From: CAVEFW01 sp963643505
Lineage (GTDB): Bacteria; Actinomycetota; Coriobacteriia; Coriobacteriales; Eggerthellaceae
Assembly (NCBI GenBank): GCA_963643505.1
Contig: CAVIKF010000017.1
Span: 1 to 31,410, forward strand
DNA: 31,410 bases
Direction of reading: 5' to 3'
Within the stretch, counting starts at the first letter, position 1. Every line of letters starts with the position of its first letter. The position numbers and the translations under genes are program-made. The notes under the pieces were generated by a model that was not told the DNA's origin, made no database searches, and saw only the letters and a program-made list of their open reading frames with translations. Of the stretch, positions 1 through 6,506 are shown piece after piece.

Positions 1-2
1 TG

Positions 3-266
3 ACAAAACTGCAAGAAACGCTGGCAAGCCACAACATCACCTATGCCCTTAACAGAAAAATAGGCTCTTTAAACCTTACCGTTTTGGTTCAAAAGAAAAC
101 AATGCTGCAAGAAAGCGCGACCCCGCAAGACGCTACAAAACAGCAAAGAAGGGCAATCCAACAAGAAGAAAATGCGACCCCGCAAGACGCCACAAAACAA
201 CAAGAAAGCGCAGTTCAGCAAAGAACTTCAATCCGACAAGAAGGTGAAGGTGGGCAAAATGAGTGA
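3..266 (+). CDS. 3' end of an unknown gene (Gln-rich C-terminus)
   Basis: The frame is open from the first bases of the window to TGA at 264-266, so about 87 C-terminal residues of a gene that starts outside the window are present. The first 25 or so residues look like ordinary folded protein. The rest is rich in Gln, Thr, Ala and Lys and contains a 19-residue repeat (ATPQDATKQQ at both copies) matching a 57-nt direct repeat in the DNA. The stop overlaps the start of the downstream histidine kinase (ATGAGTGA, 259-266), which implies translational coupling and a shared operon. I do not recognise a family. An upstream sensory protein is plausible from position only. Confidence 0.6.
   Translation, partial: TKLQETLASHNITYALNRKIGSLNLTVLVQKKTMLQESATPQDATKQQRRAIQQEENATPQDATKQQESAVQQRTSIRQEGEGGQNE
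117..205 (+). repeat. 57-nt-spaced direct repeat inside coding sequence
   Basis: A block of about 32 nt beginning GCGACCCCGCAAGACGC occurs at 117 and again at 174 with few mismatches. The spacing is 57 nt, which is 19 codons, so the reading frame is kept. It encodes the ATPQDATKQQ repeat of the partial upstream protein. It looks like a low-complexity tail expanded by slippage or recombination. Confidence 0.7.
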
Positions 267-1896
267 ATCGATTTGCTTTATCCCTCATAGCGTGCTTATG
301 GCACTCTTCTTGCTCTTTGTTGCAAGCGCAACTGTTCAAACGATTTTTTTTGGATTTAAAGTTTTACAAAGAAGCCCTGGCAAGTATTATTTTGACCTTG
401 TTGTGGAAGCAAGCTTCGTTTTTGTATTTCTCATCTTGAGCGCTCTTTGCTGGGATCTATCTAAAGGCTATCCAGGATTTTATCTGGGCCTTTTGTTTGA
501 CTGGATAAATATAACTCCGCTCTCTGCGTTTATTGCTGTTGTAAGCGCTCTGTCCCTTGCCCGTGCAATCCTGCGCAAGCAATTTCGCTTCGCGTTGGAT
601 GGCTTGGCGTGCTTGTTCGCTCTTCCTGTCATATTTAACGCAGAAAATCCATGGTGGTGCGCCATCTTTGTTGTGAGTTCCCTCTATTTTACGGGCAGAA
701 CGGCGTATGCGATGATGGGTGCTTGGACACAGCGCCATGAACACCTCTCGTATTTTGCTGCCATAGAGGGCATGTACAAACTCCCCGAAGGGCTCATGTG
801 CTTTGCAAAAAATGGAGAAATTATTCTTCTCAACGATGCAATGCGCGCCTGTTTGGCTGAGTTTTCGCTATCGACCGACCTTTCCAATGCACTTGTGATT
901 GTAAAACGGATACGCGAGATGGATAATGGTGCACCTGCAGTGCAAACGCCGGCAACGAAGAGCGCGCCTGCGGCCCAGAAAGCGCCAACAACGCAAAACG
1001 CGCCTGCGGCCCAGAAAGCGCCAACAACGCAAACGTCGGCAACATCTCAAAGTGCACCCGTAAGCAATATCCGCGCGGTATCCCCCTCGGGAAATGCGTA
1101 TCTTTTTACCTTTGACGTTATCAAGCTGGGTAAAAAACCTTGTTACTTGATGATGGCACTTGATATAAACGAAGAAGAGCTCTTGTCGCAAGAAACACAA
1201 AAAGTGACGCGTGAACTCGCAAAACAACAAGAGCAATTGCGAGAGTCCCTGCAACATACGCAAGAGGTAGCCAACAACGATGCGCTTTTGTACATGCAAT
1301 CGCGTGTGCACGACATCATCGGTCAGCGCCTCTCAATTCTTCACCGCTATCTGGAAGACGACAGTACTTCAGAGGAATTGTTCGCCAAAATTCGCCCTCT
1401 TCTCAACAGCATTTTGGATGATCTTGAAAATGTTGAAGAGGTCGACAGCGTCACCGAGCTTTACTCCGTTGTGTATGCCTTCTCCCTTATCAATGTGAAA
1501 ATAACTATTTCGGGCAAATTGCCGCAAGATACGCGGTGTTCTCATGCATTTGTGCAGGTGATTCGTGAAGCGTGCACCAACGCCGTTAAGCATGCTCAAG
1601 CTGCATTGATTAATGTGGTTATGCAGGAAACAGCCAGCTTCGCGCTCCTTACCATTACCAATAACGGCGAACCATTTACGGGGGTCCTTTTACAAGGAAC
1701 AGGCTTGCCGGGCATGGCTCGTGCTATCGTGTCACTTGGCGGGGAGTTTGATGTACAACCGGAAAACGGGTTTGCCATTCTTGCGAAGGTGCCGCTTCCG
1801 ATACCTTCGCCGTCGTCCTCCTTATCGGCAACGCCGACGGCCGCAAAAGTCGCCCCGGCAACGTTGTCGACCGCACCAGAGAAGGGACTTGCATGA
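259..1896 (+). CDS. Membrane sensor histidine kinase (NarX/LuxR-partner type)
   Basis: This is the sensor of a two-component pair, autophosphorylating on His and passing phosphate to the adjacent regulator. I chose ATG 259 (545 aa) because it overlaps the upstream stop and follows AAGGTGAAGG; an in-frame start at 172 would lie inside the upstream gene. About five hydrophobic segments occupy residues 10-160, then a PAS-like stretch near 180-300. That stretch is interrupted by an Ala/Pro/Gln/Thr-rich insert containing two 12-residue repeats (36-nt direct repeats, 962-1033). A Gln/Glu-rich coiled coil leads to the phosphoacceptor motif HDIIGQRL (His351), typical of HisKA_3-like kinases. The ATPase N-box is EACTNAVKHA near 437. 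The tail is Pro/Ser/Ala-rich. The input signal is unknown. Confidence 0.85.
   Translation: MSESICFIPHSVLMALFLLFVASATVQTIFFGFKVLQRSPGKYYFDLVVEASFVFVFLILSALCWDLSKGYPGFYLGLLFDWINITPLSAFIAVVSALSLARAILRKQFRFALDGLACLFALPVIFNAENPWWCAIFVVSSLYFTGRTAYAMMGAWTQRHEHLSYFAAIEGMYKLPEGLMCFAKNGEIILLNDAMRACLAEFSLSTDLSNALVIVKRIREMDNGAPAVQTPATKSAPAAQKAPTTQNAPAAQKAPTTQTSATSQSAPVSNIRAVSPSGNAYLFTFDVIKLGKKPCYLMMALDINEEELLSQETQKVTRELAKQQEQLRESLQHTQEVANNDALLYMQSRVHDIIGQRLSILHRYLEDDSTSEELFAKIRPLLNSILDDLENVEEVDSVTELYSVVYAFSLINVKITISGKLPQDTRCSHAFVQVIREACTNAVKHAQAALINVVMQETASFALLTITNNGEPFTGVLLQGTGLPGMARAIVSLGGEFDVQPENGFAILAKVPLPIPSPSSSLSATPTAAKVAPATLSTAPEKGLA
962..1033 (+). repeat. Two 36-nt direct repeats in the kinase linker
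   Basis: Two nearly identical 36-nt units (962-997 and 998-1033) contain GCGCCTGCGGCCCAGAAAGC and encode the 12-residue unit NAPAAQKAPTTQ. Further degenerate Ala/Pro/Gln/Thr codons flank them. Because the length is a multiple of three, copy-number change would lengthen or shorten the linker without breaking the frame. Confidence 0.75.
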
Positions 1897-2534
1897 TTCG
1901 CATTCTAATTGTTGAGGATCAAGCAATGCTTAGGGAATCGCTTTGCTCCACTATAGGCGCCCAATCAGACATGGAAGTTGTGTCCAGCCTTGCTGATGCG
2001 TCCTTGTGTATAGAAGAGGTGAGGTTAAAGGCCCCTGACCTTGTGCTCATGGACGTCTGCACCGAACATGATCAAAGTGGCATTACCGCCGCTGCACAAA
2101 TCAAGGAAGAAAATCCGCAGGTCAAAATAGTGATCATGACAGGCATGCCCGAGATTACGTTTGTCAGGCAAGCCCGCGAAGCCAACGTTGACAGCTTTAT
2201 GTATAAGAACGTGGGCACCAACGAGATGCTTTCAATCATTCGTTCCACTATGGGAGGCTACTCTACTTATCCCCGTTCAGAAAAGGGAACATTTAGCGGA
2301 ACTGCCGCGCTAACCGATGTCGAAATAGACATTTTGCGCTTGGTTTGTGAAACAAAAAGCCGCTCAGAGATTGCGGCAGAGCTATATTTAAGCGAAGGAA
2401 CCGTGAAACGCCATATTTCGGACATCTTGGCAAAAACGGGCTACAGCAACATTTTGAAGCTCGCTGTTCATGCGGTATCGAACGGTTACATTGTTCCACG
2501 CATGAACAGAAATTCGCACTCAAACGATCGATAG
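1893..2534 (+). CDS. NarL/FixJ-family response regulator
   Basis: A DNA-binding response regulator of 213 aa. The receiver domain (about 1-120) has the acidic pair E8/D9, phospho-acceptor Asp54 in LVLMDV and the conserved Lys105 in FMYKN. A LuxR-type helix-turn-helix follows at about 138-200 (LTDVEIDILRLV, then EIAAELYLSEGTVKRHISDI). Its ATG overlaps the TGA of the upstream kinase (ATGA, 1893-1896), so the two are almost certainly a cognate pair translated together. Targets cannot be read from the sequence. The last few codons run into the 35-nt tandem repeats that follow. Confidence 0.92.
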   Translation: MIRILIVEDQAMLRESLCSTIGAQSDMEVVSSLADASLCIEEVRLKAPDLVLMDVCTEHDQSGITAAAQIKEENPQVKIVIMTGMPEITFVRQAREANVDSFMYKNVGTNEMLSIIRSTMGGYSTYPRSEKGTFSGTAALTDVEIDILRLVCETKSRSEIAAELYLSEGTVKRHISDILAKTGYSNILKLAVHAVSNGYIVPRMNRNSHSNDR

Positions 2535-2659
2535 GGCGCGTCCCGAAGCGGGCGCCGCACCGACAACGGGGCGCGTCCCGAAGCGGGCGCCGCACCGACA
2601 ACGGGGCAGGTCACAAAGCGGGCGCCGCACCGACAACGGGGCAGGTCACAAAGCGGGCG
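2534..2659 (+). repeat. 35-nt tandem repeat, 3.6 copies
   Basis: Units lie at 2534-2568, 2569-2603, 2604-2638 and 2639-2659 (partial). Each has the core AGCGGGCGCCGCACCGACAA. The first two share GCGCGTCCCG at the 5' end; the last two share GCAGGTCACA instead. The array begins at the last base of the response-regulator stop codon. There are no unique spacers, so it is not a CRISPR. It is much more GC-rich than its surroundings. Confidence 0.9.
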
Positions 2660-2844
2660 TGAACCCCTTTCTTGGGCTTTTAGAATATTTTTTTGAGACA
2701 TGTGTCCAAGTTCACGCGCTTTTTTTAAGCCACAGGTACATCGCATTTTTAAGCACTTTACTTAAAAATAGATTACGCAGGTAGTTTTGTTGCAATGAAA
2801 CGACTTGCGGGAGAACGTGCACATTCTCGGTGGGATAGGCGTAT

Positions 2845-2882
2845 GCGGACGTGCCCGAGTGGCGAAATTGCGGAAGCTGCGC
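2845..2882 (+). other. tRNA-Leu-like 5' fragment (degenerate)
   Basis: GCGGACGTGCCCGAGTGGC followed by GAAATTG resembles the acceptor and D-arm half of a bacterial tRNA-Leu. No matching 3' acceptor strand (CGTCCGC) or T-arm follows within 100 nt, and the anticodon arm is not recognisable. It is therefore not a functional tRNA gene. It may be a remnant left by recombination at a tRNA site, or a chance match. The region 2660-2844 otherwise shows only AT-rich, unassigned sequence. Confidence 0.4.
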
Positions 2883-2923
2883 CTTGTTGTAAACGCTTTC
2901 AGTGATTCAGGGAAAGGGGCCTT

Positions 2924-3355
2924 ATGAAGAAGCTTGTTATAGTCGCGCTTGTCATGACCTGTGTTTTGGCGGTGCCCTTTATGCTTTCGGGCTGCTCAAG
3001 TTCTAACGGTTCAACATCGTCAAACGTGGAGAATTCACAGAACGCCCAGGAACCGGAGAGGCCAACTTTCCAGGGCACGCCAGGCGAAGTTGACTTTGAT
3101 CACCTGAAGGCCGGCTTAAAGTATTACTTGGATACCAAAGGTGCAAACTACGATGGCATTGCTATGGCGTTTGAGAACGAGGGAACTGTATTTCGTGAAG
3201 ACGACGGCAAAACCATGGCATACGAGTGGAACTCAAAGGATCCAAATAATACCGTTGTCGTAACGTTTGAAACTTCCAATGGCAGGCCAGACGCTTGCAC
3301 CGGTATGAGTTGGTCGGGCGACGAAATTAGAGAATATCGAAACAGCTTGGAATAG
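2924..3355 (+). CDS. Small predicted lipoprotein, function unknown
   Basis: 143 aa. The N-terminus MKKLVIVALVM begins a lipoprotein signal peptide with lipobox LSGC (Cys24), so the mature protein should be membrane-anchored on the outside. A Ser/Asn-rich linker follows, then a domain of about 90 residues containing GTPGEVDFDHLKAGLKYYL and a C-terminal part rich in aromatic and acidic residues. The ATG is preceded by GGGAAAGGGG. It lies just upstream of another small lipoprotein and may be co-transcribed with it. I do not recognise the family. Confidence 0.75.
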   Translation: MKKLVIVALVMTCVLAVPFMLSGCSSSNGSTSSNVENSQNAQEPERPTFQGTPGEVDFDHLKAGLKYYLDTKGANYDGIAMAFENEGTVFREDDGKTMAYEWNSKDPNNTVVVTFETSNGRPDACTGMSWSGDEIREYRNSLE

Positions 3356-3391
3356 AAATAGTTGCGTGACAACAGAGGGGAAGTGCTCATT

Positions 3392-3820
3392 ATGAAAACA
3401 AAGTCGAGAGTTCTCGTATTCGCAGCGATTGCTTGTGCGTTGGCAATGTGCCTTGCCTTGGTTGGATGTGGCTCAGGGTCAGGCTCTAAAAGCGACATCA
3501 AAAAAGACCTAGTCGGCACATGGGAGCTCACAGAAATGTCTGATACCACCGCAGATGACATCGAACTTATGAAATCGCTTGGATTGAACGTTGAATTAAC
3601 GTTTGCAGAAGGTGGCGTTTTTAAGTGGGGCATGTTTGGTGAAGTAGTCGAAGGAACATGGGAAGCGAGCGACGCTTCTAAAATTGCCATTAAGGCCGAC
3701 GGCGGAACAATGGATGCTACCCTTAAAGATGGGAAGCTTAGCTTTACCGCAGATGGTGACAGCATGACCTTTAAGAAAACAAGTGATGATATTAAAGACT
3801 TAACTGTCACGAGCGAATAA
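3392..3820 (+). CDS. Small predicted lipoprotein with lipocalin-like C-terminal domain
   Basis: 142 aa from ATG 3392, chosen because GAGGGGAAG lies just upstream and the signal peptide then begins MKTKSRVLVF; an in-frame start at 3362 would add ten polar residues. The lipobox is LVGC (Cys26). The mature part has DLVGTWELTEM followed by alternating beta-like segments (VELTFAEGGVFKW, GTWEAS, LKDGKLSFTADGDSMTF). This is the pattern of small lipocalin-like or META-like domains common in Coriobacteriia and Firmicutes lipoproteins. It sits 36 nt after the other lipoprotein gene. Ligand unknown. Confidence 0.75.
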   Translation: MKTKSRVLVFAAIACALAMCLALVGCGSGSGSKSDIKKDLVGTWELTEMSDTTADDIELMKSLGLNVELTFAEGGVFKWGMFGEVVEGTWEASDASKIAIKADGGTMDATLKDGKLSFTADGDSMTFKKTSDDIKDLTVTSE

Positions 3821-3840
3821 AACTTTTACACGAACGCGTT

Positions 3841-3968
3841 TGAACAGGGGACGGAGGAGTGTTCAACTCACGTCCCCTGTTTCTTTTTCGCGCGTTTGAA
3901 CAGGGGACGTGAGCAGGGGACGGAGGAGTGTTCAACACGCGTGAACAGGGGACGGAGGAGTGTTCAAC
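3841..3968 (+). repeat. REP element cluster A (three + orientation copies)
   Basis: Three copies of a palindromic repeat with outer arms TGAACA and TGTTCA around a 13-nt centre GGGGACGGAGGAG: 3841-3865, about 3898-3934 (with an internal partial duplication AACAGGGGACGTGAGC), and 3942-3966. The full consensus is GTTGAACA - 13 nt - TGTTCAAC, an 8-bp perfect inverted repeat. They sit at the 3' end of the RAYT gene, with the opposite orientation to the copies on its 5' side. Confidence 0.9.
3843..3888 (+). terminator. Probable intrinsic terminator built from REP sequence
   Basis: AACAGGGGACG (3843-3853) is perfectly complementary to CGTCCCCTGTT (3871-3881), giving an 11-bp stem followed by TTCTTTTT. 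It lies 20 nt after the second lipoprotein gene, so it would end that transcript. Confidence 0.65.
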
Positions 3969-4003
3969 AAATCAAGAGCGCGCAAGAGCGCGCAAGGCAT
4001 TCG

Positions 4004-4744
4004 TTATGCCTTTGAGATTGTTCCTAATGAAATACCGGTGAGACGCTGAATTTGCCTCACTCCAAGCCCGGCATCCTTGAAGGCTGCTATTGTAGCATTT
4101 CTCTTAGCTGGGTCCATTCCCTTTATGTTCCCCAAATCACCGCCTGCCAAGCTTTTGGCAATTGTGAGCGCACGATCATCGTCTAAGTGTGTCTTGGAGG
4201 TGGCCACGTCAAGAATTTTATCCTCCTGTCCATCTAAAGTATGGAAAGAGACAAACTGATCCATTCCCCCAAATATGCCCACAACATCAATAGGTGATAA
4301 CGCAAATCTTCCTGCCAGGTAATCGTTATAGCTGCTCCATTGGTAGTCGCACCCAACAGCTAAACCCGCTTTCATCGGATTTTGGTGGATATAACGTATG
4401 ACGGTCATGAGATATGCGTCGGAATCAACCGCTTCACTTTTAAAGCGCCCTTGGAAAAGATGGCCGCTACGGCCGTGTACAAGATTGAAGTAAAGGGCGT
4501 ATCCTGAACCTATTCTGCGCATTGCGTGAGAAATATTTTCCATCGGCGAAGCCACCAAAATATGAACATGATTGTCCATGAGGCACCACGCCAAAAGCTC
4601 AATACCCTCGTCGATGCAAATACTTTTCAAGAGGTCAAGATATCGTGATTTGTCAGCCACATTTTCGAATATAAGTTGCTGGCCAACTCCTCTAACCATG
4701 ATGTGATAGCAGTTAGACTCACATGTTTGTCGAGCGGTTCGCAT
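4004..4744 (-). CDS. REP-associated tyrosine transposase (RAYT, IS200-like Y1 fold)
   Basis: 246 aa. A HUH-type single-strand endonuclease of the Y1 transposase superfamily: the HUH motif appears in CLMDNHVHILV, and the catalytic-Tyr helix region is SDAYLMTVIRYIHQNPMKAGL. WSSYNDYLAG follows, as in RAYTs. The C-terminal helix-turn-helix (GLGVRQIQRLTGISLGTISKA) is also usual for RAYTs. Length matches a complete member. The start ATG has GAAGGGGGG upstream. The gene is bracketed by copies of one palindromic repeat family in opposite orientations, the classical arrangement of a RAYT and its REPs. Family knowledge: RAYTs are domesticated single-copy genes that process their cognate REPs. Confidence 0.9.
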   Translation of the reverse strand: MRTARQTCESNCYHIMVRGVGQQLIFENVADKSRYLDLLKSICIDEGIELLAWCLMDNHVHILVASPMENISHAMRRIGSGYALYFNLVHGRSGHLFQGRFKSEAVDSDAYLMTVIRYIHQNPMKAGLAVGCDYQWSSYNDYLAGRFALSPIDVVGIFGGMDQFVSFHTLDGQEDKILDVATSKTHLDDDRALTIAKSLAGGDLGNIKGMDPAKRNATIAAFKDAGLGVRQIQRLTGISLGTISKA

Positions 4745-4840
4745 GAATACCCCCCTTCAACTCGTTCGATGAATAGTATATCGAACCGAGAAGCGAACAC
4801 GTCTTCGACACTTGTTCAACACATAACCACCGCGGGGGAA

Positions 4841-4906
4841 TGAACACTCCTCCGTCCCCTGTTCAAACGTCCGGGGGAATGAGCACTCCTCCGTCCCCTG
4901 TTCAAC
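4841..4906 (-). repeat. REP element cluster B (two - orientation copies)
   Basis: Two copies read on the minus strand: 4841-4865 (perfect TGAACA/TGTTCA arms) and 4880-4906 (one arm has TGAGCA, a single mismatch). They lie upstream of the RAYT start and just 12 nt beyond the stop of the GGDEF gene. A CTTGTTCAACACA stretch near 4811 may be a third, decayed arm. Confidence 0.9.
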
Positions 4907-4918
4907 CCAGCGGAGGGG

Positions 4919-6037
4919 TTAGTCTCGCCGGCGGTCTGTCCCGTTTTCGGAATAGTAGCGAGCCTTTGCTTTGTACATTGCGAGGTCGGCGTTTCCTAAA
5001 AGCTCGTCGATGTCGTCACATTCATCTGCGGTAGCCCATCCGACCGAGATCGACAAGGTCGAGATATGAGTACCGCGCCATGCCTGGGTTTGCTTTCGCA
5101 GCGTTTCGCTGAGTTCGACGAGATCGGAGGCATTGTTCTGCATGATGGCAGCGAACTCATCTCCACCGATGCGATAACACTCGCTATAGGGTCCGTAGGT
5201 TTTTGAAATGCAGTCTGCCGCGCCGCGTATGAGTTCGTCACCTGTCACATGCCCTAGATTGTCGTTGGCCGCCTTAAGGCCGTTGATGTCAAAGACGACC
5301 ATGGTTGTCCCCGCGATGTCTGCCTCCTCGCGAAGTAGTTGGAGGTGGCTCTCAAAGCAACGTCGATTAAGGAAATCGGTCAATTGGTCACGATCGCTCA
5401 AGATTTTGCTTTGTCGTATGAGGTTGAAGCGATCGTACTTGATACACATGGCGTAGGTGCTTATGGCCATGCTGATAGGGCCATATAGGAACAGATTGAT
5501 AAGATTATTTTGCAAGAAGGAATTCTCTCCGGGCGCGGAGAGTTCGACAAAAAGGTACACGGCCATCATTGCGGCGATGAACAAGATCATGCGCCAGGGA
5601 GCCATGGTGAATAAGAGCGGAGCCGTCAGAAGAATCACGAAAAAGGAGACGGTGGCCTTGTTTGCCGTTGGCGTAACGGCAATATAGAGGGTTGAAAGCA
5701 ACAGCAACGCAATGAAAAAGTAGATGCAGCAGCGAGAGATGCGGGTGTTTTTCATTGCGGGAGTGAACGTAAGCGCGCAAAGTGCCATGAGCAACAGCGC
5801 CGCAAAACCATAGAGATAGCGAAAGTTGCTGATATCGGAGAGGAAGAACGATGCAATCGTCAAAAGCAGCATAAAGATAAAGGACACAGCGGAGGTCACA
5901 CGAAGGCCCGAGCGATTCGTCTCGTTGATCTCGTCTTCGAATTCAGAAAATACGTCGCTGCTTATTTGTGCGTATCGAAATAAGCTTTCAACTTTTGTCA
6001 TGGCTTCTCTCTGCTCGTCACATGATATCTCTGCCAT
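4919..6037 (-). CDS. Membrane-bound diguanylate cyclase (GGDEF)
   Basis: 372 aa. A short cytoplasmic N-terminus is followed by about six hydrophobic segments (residues 47-200), then a GGDEF domain from about 212 to the end. Canonical catalytic motifs are present: metal-site Asp250 in VVFDINGLK, ANDNLGH, and IGGDEFAAI (GGDEF 291-295). It should make cyclic di-GMP from two GTP at the membrane. The inhibitory I-site RxxD is missing (Gly and Ser occupy its positions before GGDEF), so product inhibition through that site is not expected. No sensory family is recognised in the membrane part. The start has AAGGGCC upstream. It ends next to REP copies. Confidence 0.9.
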   Translation of the reverse strand: MAEISCDEQREAMTKVESLFRYAQISSDVFSEFEDEINETNRSGLRVTSAVSFIFMLLLTIASFFLSDISNFRYLYGFAALLLMALCALTFTPAMKNTRISRCCIYFFIALLLLSTLYIAVTPTANKATVSFFVILLTAPLLFTMAPWRMILFIAAMMAVYLFVELSAPGENSFLQNNLINLFLYGPISMAISTYAMCIKYDRFNLIRQSKILSDRDQLTDFLNRRCFESHLQLLREEADIAGTTMVVFDINGLKAANDNLGHVTGDELIRGAADCISKTYGPYSECYRIGGDEFAAIMQNNASDLVELSETLRKQTQAWRGTHISTLSISVGWATADECDDIDELLGNADLAMYKAKARYYSENGTDRRRD

Positions 6038-6170
6038 ATCGGCCCTTGTTGTATTTTCCTACTTTTTCCTCTTTTCATGGTAAGTCTTAATAAAGATCAG
6101 AGAATGGCATGTTAATTTAAAATAAGATCATCGAGCGGTTCTGTTTGAGAAGCTATCTTGGGTGCAAGAA

Positions 6171-6207
6171 AGAAGGACCGGGCTTAACGGGAACGTCCGG
6201 TCCTTCT
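6171..6207. repeat. 11-bp perfect inverted repeat (hairpin)
   Basis: AGAAGGACCGG (6171-6181) pairs with CCGGTCCTTCT (6197-6207) across a 15-nt loop. There is no T-run on the + side. On the minus strand the stem is followed by TTCTTGC only. It could be a regulatory RNA hairpin, an operator or a weak terminator. Confidence 0.7.
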
Positions 6208-6355
6208 CGTGAGCGCGTGGGAGGGCGCGCTTTCACGTAATTCAAACCCAGCGCATACTCTTTGTGCTAGGAGGGGGTGCACTCAGAGTTACAAAGGGTC
6301 TGGGAATGCTACATACAGGTATATCCACCAACTTTCAATAAATCCTGTACTTCGT

Positions 6356-6384
6356 CTACTACTACTACTACTACTACTACTACT
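6356..6384 (+). repeat. Trinucleotide microsatellite (CTA)9-10
   Basis: A perfect run of CTA units, 29 nt, lies 120 nt upstream of the MocR-type regulator start. It is not within a credible gene. Such arrays are prone to slippage. Confidence 0.95.
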
Positions 6385-6491
6385 CGTGACTGCCTCGCGA
6401 GCTGTGCGCCGGGTTTCTTACTCCCGTTTTGCACTGGAAACAAGATATGAGTAAACTGACTTCTTATAAATACCCAGATTAGAAATTTTTT

Positions 6492-6506
6492 AGGAGGTCA
6501 GTTTTG
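6492..6506 (+). promoter_or_regulatory. Shine-Dalgarno site deciding a TTG start
   Basis: AGGAGGT at 6492-6498 sits 5 nt before TTG 6504. No ATG or GTG nearby fits the MocR-like N-terminus, so the regulator probably starts at TTG. Confidence 0.75.

Larger units (their letters stand above)
6038..6503. other. Intergenic region between divergent GGDEF and MocR genes
   Basis: No convincing gene lies here. It holds an 11-bp inverted repeat (6171-6207) and a trinucleotide array (6356-6384). A G-rich stretch near 6270-6280 (GGAGGGGGTGCACT) is unassigned. Promoters for both flanking genes are expected within it but none is clear enough to call. Confidence 0.6.

Noticed and set aside
2534..2659. CRISPR array
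   Set aside because: The repeats are head-to-tail with no unique spacers and no cas genes are near.
2845..2930. Functional tRNA-Leu gene
   Set aside because: The anticodon arm, T-arm and 3' acceptor strand are missing.
4840..5034. 64-codon + frame starting MNTPPSPVQ
   Set aside because: It is the translation of REP copies read through into the antisense of the GGDEF gene.
6209..6454. 81-codon + frame with a poly-Leu run
   Set aside because: The Leu run is just the CTA microsatellite; there is no RBS and no similarity to real proteins.
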